The position numbers and the translations under genes are program-made. A model generated the notes under the pieces. That model searched no databases, was not told where the DNA came from, and saw only the letters and a program-made list of their open reading frames with translations. From the NCBI GenBank assembly GCA_021161105.1, contig JAGHBG010000206.1, positions 1-7,587 on the forward strand: 7,587 nucleotides of DNA. Direction: 5' to 3'. This document shows positions 4,763 through 7,587 of this stretch, piece by piece. Each line of letters begins with the position of its first letter. Positions within the stretch are counted from its first letter, which is position 1. This stretch comes from Thermotogaceae bacterium (GTDB lineage Bacteria; Thermotogota; Thermotogae; Thermotogales; Thermotogaceae).

Positions 4763-5332
4763 ATGGAAAAGAAACTTAAAAGGGCTATTCAGAAAAAAGG
4801 TGATTTTTACTTTGCTCCATTTGGGGAAGGCGAACACTTTAGAACGACTCATTATCTTTGGTTGAATAAAAAAGCTCTTGAACAACTTTTGGAACAAGGG
4901 TTTATCGAAAAGACAAAAAAAATTACTTCTCTTATTATTCCAGAGACTGGCATTTCAGGTAAGATAGTTCAAGGAAAGTCTGAATACACACTTCGACTTC
5001 TTCCGGGTGAAGGGCAAAAAATATTCTATACTGAAGAAACAGGTGGATACAGAGGTGGGGCAAAATTTGAAATAGCACATATCTTTGCTGGGGATGTAGC
5101 GGTATACAGGATGCCTTTATACCAGTCCGAGCAAGGAAACTTAGGAATTGGGGAAGAGACGCTATTCGTACTTGCTCCTGGAACAAAAATATTAGTACAT
5201 ATGCATCAATGGGGCAGATTATATGGAGATAACCCGGATTATGTAGCAGTCCTCGATTGGGAGCACGGTTGGGGAGAATGGCTCCCTATGCTCCCGGAGG
5301 AATATCTTGAGATGAAAGGAGGTGAGGAATAA
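4763..5332 (+). CDS. Hypothetical 189-aa protein, partner of the Csx16-like gene
   Basis: I do not recognise this soluble protein. The N-terminus is basic (MEKKLKRAIQKKGDFYFAPF). Then come HFRTTHYLWLNKKALEQLLE (25-44), a beta-rich middle, and a Trp/His/Gly-rich C-terminal part containing ILVHMHQWGRLYGDNPDY (143-160) and a repeated W-E-H-G-W-G-E-W pattern. The HMH pair and nearby Asp residues might bind metal, but no known motif is matched. ATG 4763 uses GGGAGGG (4746-4752) within a possible sequestering stem. The stop shares one base with the Csx16-like start (TAATG), so the two proteins are probably made together and may act in one process. Candidates include a second anti-defence protein or an effector; no function is assigned. 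Confidence 0.8.
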   Translation: MEKKLKRAIQKKGDFYFAPFGEGEHFRTTHYLWLNKKALEQLLEQGFIEKTKKITSLIIPETGISGKIVQGKSEYTLRLLPGEGQKIFYTEETGGYRGGAKFEIAHIFAGDVAVYRMPLYQSEQGNLGIGEETLFVLAPGTKILVHMHQWGRLYGDNPDYVAVLDWEHGWGEWLPMLPEEYLEMKGGEE

Positions 5333-5631
5333 TGAAAGCAGATCTTATTGTTACCCGCCATCAAGCATTACTGCGGCTTTTACAAGAATTAAGAATAGTT
5401 ACAAATGATACACAGGTTGTCACGCATATAGAAAGTGCTGAAATGTTAGAGGATAAGGTTGTTGTTGGAAATCTACCATTGAATTTGGCAGCAAATTGTA
5501 AGGAAGTTTGGAGCCCGGTTTTGAATGTTCCAAAAGAACTTAGAGGAAAAGAGTTAAGTTTTGAGGAGCTTAAGAAATACTTCCTTGGATTAGCGAGGTT
5601 TAAGGTTGAGTATCTTGGACCGGTAGAATAA
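5332..5631 (+). CDS. csx16: Csx16-like (VVA1548 family) protein, candidate viral ring nuclease
   Basis: The 99-aa protein fits the Csx16 / VVA1548 family along its whole length. It has the N-terminal LIVTRHQALLRLLQE (residues 5-19, family pattern V-[ST]-R-H-x-x-x-x-x-W/L), VVTHIES (29-35), VVVGNLPLNLAA (43-54, family pattern IGTLPVHLAA) and VPKELRGKELSFEEL (66-80, family pattern LPAELRGRELS). Csx16 is an ancillary protein of type III CRISPR-Cas, grouped with proteins that bind or degrade cyclic oligoadenylate second messengers. No cas gene or CRISPR array is visible here, and the surroundings are phage genes, so the likely role is lowering the cyclic oligoadenylate alarm, as AcrIII-1 does with a different fold. 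It is coupled to the upstream gene (TAATG), with AGGAGGTGAGG ahead of ATG 5332. Family assignment is confident; activity is inferred. Confidence 0.78.
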   Translation: MKADLIVTRHQALLRLLQELRIVTNDTQVVTHIESAEMLEDKVVVGNLPLNLAANCKEVWSPVLNVPKELRGKELSFEELKKYFLGLARFKVEYLGPVE

Positions 5632-5638
5632 AATTTCC

Positions 5639-5667
5639 CCACGCCTGCCCTTTTGGGTATGGCGTGG
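5639..5667 (+). terminator. Hairpin after the Csx16-like gene (terminator or operator)
   Basis: CCACGCC (5639-5645) pairs with GGCGTGG (5661-5667), continuing inward through T-A, G-U and CCC/GGG around a TTTT loop with one bulged T. Only ATATTTTG follows, so termination would be partial. On the opposite strand the stem is followed by AAATTTTA, also weak. Because it lies 24 bases before the ribbon-helix-helix gene, the inverted repeat may instead or also be that regulator's operator. Confidence 0.6.
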
Positions 5668-5690
5668 ATATTTTGAAAGGAGGCGATTGC

Positions 5691-5867
5691 ATGAGAAACA
5701 AGGACATTTACACGGTTTACATTGAAAACAAAACAGCGCACGAAGCCAAAGAACTTGCACAAAGACTTGGAATGAGCTTCTCAAAATTCGTTGAAAAAGC
5801 GCTGAAAAGCTATATGGAGAAGATGAAAAAAAGGGGGAAGCAGCATGATAAGAAATCTAACGGTTGA
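5691..5867 (+). CDS. Ribbon-helix-helix DNA-binding protein (CopG/Arc type)
   Basis: The 58-aa product has the classic ribbon-helix-helix plan: a short beta strand (DIYTVYIENK, 5-14), helix 1 (HEAKELAQRLGM, 17-28) with Gly at the turn, and helix 2 starting SFSKFVEKALKSYMEKMKK (29-47), followed by a basic tail. Such proteins are dimers that place the paired strand in the DNA major groove, usually at inverted or direct repeats, and often repress their own operon. ATG 5691 was chosen for AAAGGAGGCG (5676-5685); an in-frame GTG at 5664 falls within the hairpin. Position after the Csx16-like gene and 24 bases below an inverted repeat suggests an autoregulator of this region. Plasmid-type antitoxins share the fold, but no toxin is recognisable beside it. 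Confidence 0.8.
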   Translation: MRNKDIYTVYIENKTAHEAKELAQRLGMSFSKFVEKALKSYMEKMKKRGKQHDKKSNG

Positions 5868-5955
5868 GGATCTTTTGCAAATGAAAGAAGATTTATCTCG
5901 TGAACAGTGGAAGTTGATTGAAAAACAAATAAGAAATTACATCTTGGGGAGGTGA
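5845..5955 (+). CDS. 36-aa helical peptide
   Basis: A 36-codon frame starts at ATG 5845, inside the 3' end of the ribbon-helix-helix gene (23-base overlap), with a good ribosome binding site (AAAGGGGGAAG, 5829-5839). It ends in TGA 5953-5955 within the next gene's GGGGAGGTGA. The product is charged and probably helical: LTVEDLLQMKEDLSREQW (5-22), then KLIEKQIRNYILGR (23-36). The gap it fills has a start signal at one end and the next signal at the other, which supports a true gene. No family is recognised. It might be a partner of the regulator. Confidence 0.6.
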   Translation: MIRNLTVEDLLQMKEDLSREQWKLIEKQIRNYILGR

Positions 5956-5960
5956 ACGGT

Positions 5961-6272
5961 ATGTTGGAAAAGGTTCGAAGGTTATTGAAAGCATTCAAGA
6001 AGCTAAAGAAAAAATATGTGGAATTTTACACAGAAGAGGACAAAATAATTGTTAAGTACACTTTTGAATCGCCCACGGTGTTGAAAGAAGGTTTTTACAA
6101 AAAGTATCCTTACATCCCAAAAGACGATATCATCGAAAAAGCAGTAAAATCGGTGATTTACAGGCAACTTCTGGATTGGGAAAACGAGTTTGATAATGTC
6201 TATCTCGAATTACAGAAGATAGTCGAAGAAACAAAACAAGAGTTGGAAAATCTTTTTAAGGAGGCGGAATGA
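5961..6272 (+). CDS. Hypothetical 103-aa charged protein
   Basis: The product is strongly basic at its N-terminus (VRRLLKAFKKLKKKYVEF, 5-22), has a short beta part (KIIVKYTFE, 28-36), then a helical C-terminus (about 54-103) rich in Glu and Lys that could form a coiled coil. I do not recognise a family. The basic stretch could touch nucleic acid, but this is only a property of composition. ATG 5961 follows GGGGAGGTGA (5947-5955); a GTG at 5952 lies on that site. The stop overlaps the next start in a TGATG arrangement, so it belongs to one translationally coupled run of small genes. Confidence 0.75.
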   Translation: MLEKVRRLLKAFKKLKKKYVEFYTEEDKIIVKYTFESPTVLKEGFYKKYPYIPKDDIIEKAVKSVIYRQLLDWENEFDNVYLELQKIVEETKQELENLFKEAE

Positions 6273-6481
6273 TGCTTTGGGTAAAGTTAAAGGAGGATGT
6301 TTATATACCCGTCGATATGATAGCTGGAATAAATGGAAATAAAGTAGTACTAAAAGATGGCAGTATATATAAAGTAGATAAGAAAGTAAAGAAAGAGATA
6401 ATTGACTTTGTTAAAGATAATCTAATAACAAAACGATTGTCTATAGAGCAGGGTTTAGAAAAAATTTATTGGGTACTATAA
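6272..6481 (+). CDS. Hypothetical 69-aa protein
   Basis: The first half looks like a small beta barrel or SH3-type unit (LWVKLKEDVYIPVDMIAGIN, then KVVLKDGSIYKVDKK). The second half is helical (EIIDFVKDNLITKRLSIEQG). No family is recognised. ATG 6272 is 7 bases below AGGAGG (6259-6264); ATG 6269, one codon earlier, is the alternative. The gene is coupled to the one before by TGATG. The next gene begins 13 bases after its stop, with another strong ribosome binding site. Confidence 0.72.
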   Translation: MLWVKLKEDVYIPVDMIAGINGNKVVLKDGSIYKVDKKVKKEIIDFVKDNLITKRLSIEQGLEKIYWVL

Positions 6482-6494
6482 GGAGGTGTGAGGT

Positions 6495-6725
6495 ATGAGT
6501 GAACTTCAAAAGGTTGATACGGAAAAAGCTTTAATGGATTATGTGAATGAAAAGGAATTTTACGAAGTAAACGGCAAGAAAATTCCGAGTGCAAAAGTGG
6601 TAATCACTGAAGGCGTTAGAAAAGGAATCAGTGTGGAAATTCTTGACAGAAAAAGAGACGAATACGGTGTTGAGGTTGTTGTCAGAGCAAAGCTTCCAGA
6701 TGGCATTATACGGATGAATGGGTGA
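6495..6725 (+). CDS. Hypothetical 76-aa protein, possible N-terminal piece of a recombination protein
   Basis: The sequence FYEVNGKKIPSAKVV (22-36) followed by GISVEILDRKRDEYGVEV (44-61) and VVRAKLPDG (62-70) resembles the N-terminal beta-rich part seen in some phage single-strand-annealing or related recombination proteins, where a V-x-A-K/R-x-x-x-P-D-G segment precedes a T-R-A-x-N-R-A helix. That helix is found here in the next gene instead. The resemblance is from memory and modest. ATG 6495 follows AAGGAGGTGTGAGG (6481-6494) closely. The stop TGA 6723-6725 overlaps the start area of the next gene. It may be a separate small protein or one half of a split gene. Confidence 0.7.
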   Translation: MSELQKVDTEKALMDYVNEKEFYEVNGKKIPSAKVVITEGVRKGISVEILDRKRDEYGVEVVVRAKLPDGIIRMNG

Positions 6726-6727
6726 GA

Positions 6728-7249
6728 ATGGACTTTTTAACGGAAGCTCTTAGGTTATTCTATCAGAAAATGTTTGTAAAGATCAAGAGAAAAGAAGTAA
6801 CGAGAGAGGATATCGAAATTGTTGGATACATCGATAGTCCGTTTGGGCAAATACCACAATTCAAAGCACAATGGCTTAACATGGAGTATCAGAATGAGCT
6901 TATCCGCACATATACCTTCCTGCCAAGGATCGTTACAACAAAAGCCAAAAATCGTGCCATCCTGCAACTACTCGGGTACGAGTTTAGAGACAAAGAGGAG
7001 ATCGAACAAGAAGAACAAGAAATAGAAGAAGTTACGAGAGCACAGGATAAAATAACAGAAGCACAACTAAAAAAACTCTATGTAGAAATCAAAAAATATG
7101 CTGAAAGAACCGGAAAAGATCCTGAACAGGTGAAGCAATCTATTAAAAATACATTCGAAATCGAGCACTTATCTGATCTCCGAAAGGATGAAGCATCAGA
7201 GTTAATATCAAAACTTATGAGTTATCAGCCAAAGAATAAAGAGGAGTGA
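6728..7249 (+). CDS. Putative phage single-strand-annealing / recombination-associated protein
   Basis: The 173-aa protein has an N-terminal helical part, then IVTTKAKNRAILQLLGYE (68-85), which resembles the T-R-A-K-N-R-A helix of several phage annealing proteins. A Glu-rich linker (about 89-107) leads to a C-terminal helical domain (109-163) of the type ITEAQLKKLY...FEIEHLSDLRKDEASELISKL. That last domain is often appended to phage recombination proteins, where a T-x-x-Q-x-x-x-I/L-Y start and a L-x-x-L-x-x-x-E-A-S-x-L-I end are typical. Family members anneal complementary strands at phage DNA ends or replication forks. ATG 6728 was chosen over GTG 6722; neither has a strong ribosome binding site, so coupling to the previous gene is likely. 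It lacks the full core of a known RecT, Erf or Rad52-type protein, so the call is tentative. Confidence 0.6.
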   Translation: MDFLTEALRLFYQKMFVKIKRKEVTREDIEIVGYIDSPFGQIPQFKAQWLNMEYQNELIRTYTFLPRIVTTKAKNRAILQLLGYEFRDKEEIEQEEQEIEEVTRAQDKITEAQLKKLYVEIKKYAERTGKDPEQVKQSIKNTFEIEHLSDLRKDEASELISKLMSYQPKNKEE

Positions 7250-7268
7250 GCGGGCAGGCACCCGCTCA
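7247..7268 (+). terminator. Hairpin terminator after the recombination-type gene
   Basis: TGAGCGGG (7247-7254) pairs with CCCGCTCA (7261-7268), a perfect 8-bp stem with a 6-base loop that includes the stop codon TGA 7247-7249. Only TTTC follows, so termination may be incomplete. It marks the end of the packed gene run from 5691. Confidence 0.65.
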
Positions 7269-7300
7269 TTTCAATAATCACAGCTGGTAATTTTTATCTA

Positions 7301-7335
7301 TTTTATCATGCTTTAGAAGTGATTATAAGTATAAT
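7301..7335 (+). promoter_or_regulatory. Probable promoter 3
   Basis: TATAAT (7330-7335) lies just before AGGAGGAGGG (7337-7346) in an AT-rich gap after a terminator-like hairpin. No good -35 is seen at 16-18 bases. It shares an AATTTTTAT-like T block and GTGATTA with promoter 2 but lacks the tandem TCTTAA repeats, so it would not answer to the same regulator. If -10 is as given, the transcript would begin near 7341, inside the ribosome binding site; TATAAG (7324-7329) would place it earlier. Confidence 0.45.
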
Positions 7336-7352
7336 CAGGAGGAGGGATGAAG

Positions 7353-7587
7353 ATGGAAAGATACGGATATGTTGAACAGCTGGAATTCGAACTTGAACAG
7401 CTTGAGAACGAGATAGAAAGACTGGAACAGCTACATAAAAATTGTGAGGAGGAATTGGAGTATTATAGAGAAGGCATTAAAAAAATCGAACAAGCTGGAT
7501 ACGGTTTTGAGGAAGCGGTTGGACTGTTGATCTTGACAAAGGAATTAGAAATTGATCTTAGGAGAATGCTGCAAGAAAAATTACGAA
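7353..7587 (+). CDS. Coiled-coil protein (partial, runs off the window)
   Basis: An open frame from ATG 7353 reaches the window end. AGGAGGAGGG (7337-7346) gives it the best spacing; ATG 7347 in the same frame is too close. The visible 78 residues start MERYGYVEQLEFELEQLENE and continue with Leu/Glu heptads (EIERLEQLHKNCEEELEYYR), a GYGFEEAVGLL break, and another helix (ILTKELEIDLRRMLQEKLR). It is an acidic coiled coil with no recognised family. The repetitive Glu-Gln-Leu pattern alone does not identify a function. Confidence 0.7.
   Translation, partial: MERYGYVEQLEFELEQLENEIERLEQLHKNCEEELEYYREGIKKIEQAGYGFEEAVGLLILTKELEIDLRRMLQEKLR

Noticed and set aside
5361..5762. 133-codon open frame on the minus strand
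   Set aside because: It is antisense to the Csx16-like and ribbon-helix-helix genes, both recognisable. Its translation is low-complexity and Phe/Ser/Asn-rich, and it runs through the hairpin at 5639-5667.
6819..7025. 68-codon plus-strand frame inside the recombination-type gene
   Set aside because: It is fully nested in a longer gene with recognisable domains, lacks a ribosome binding site, and its product is Ser/Lys/Asn-rich and featureless.

Overview
The window looks like part of a phage or prophage genome from a low-GC, probably thermophilic bacterium. Thermotogota or a thermophilic Bacillota fits best. The reasons are AT-rich DNA, heavy AGA/GGA and Lys/Glu use, very strong AGGAGG-type ribosome binding sites, TATAAT promoters, and tightly packed, overlapping small genes all on the + strand. 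No integrase, rRNA, tRNA or CRISPR array is visible, so prophage versus free phage cannot be decided. No gene-free stretch exceeds 300 bases.

Region 1 (1-2884) reads as the end of a late operon: the tail end of an upstream gene, a coiled-coil protein with a C-terminal membrane anchor, an SLT-type lytic transglycosylase, a calcineurin-like metallophosphoesterase, two small single-span membrane proteins and a permuted papain-fold (YiiX/NlpC-P60-like) hydrolase. It is a lysis-type cassette and closes with a clear intrinsic terminator at 2862-2884.

Region 2 (2884-5667) looks like an early, host-interaction region driven by two related promoters 876 bp apart. Each has three tandem 11-bp TCTTAA-type repeats, a shared T-rich block and an identical TATTATAATATAATAAT core. 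Promoter 1 leads to three small unknown genes, one only 32 codons long. Promoter 2 leads to a gene with a GFxWNxKxxVW motif, then a GC-rich gene full of strong inverted repeats, a structured leader with a 9-codon mini-ORF, an unknown 189-aa protein, and a 99-aa protein that closely matches the CRISPR ancillary family Csx16 (VVA1548). No cas gene accompanies it, so the best reading is a phage-borne cyclic-oligoadenylate antagonist against type III CRISPR. That function is inferred.

Region 3 (5691-7268) carries a ribbon-helix-helix regulator, a 36-aa peptide, three small unknown proteins and a 173-aa protein with features of phage single-strand-annealing recombination proteins. The operon ends at a hairpin at 7247-7268. 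A new probable promoter then leads to a coiled-coil gene that runs off the window.
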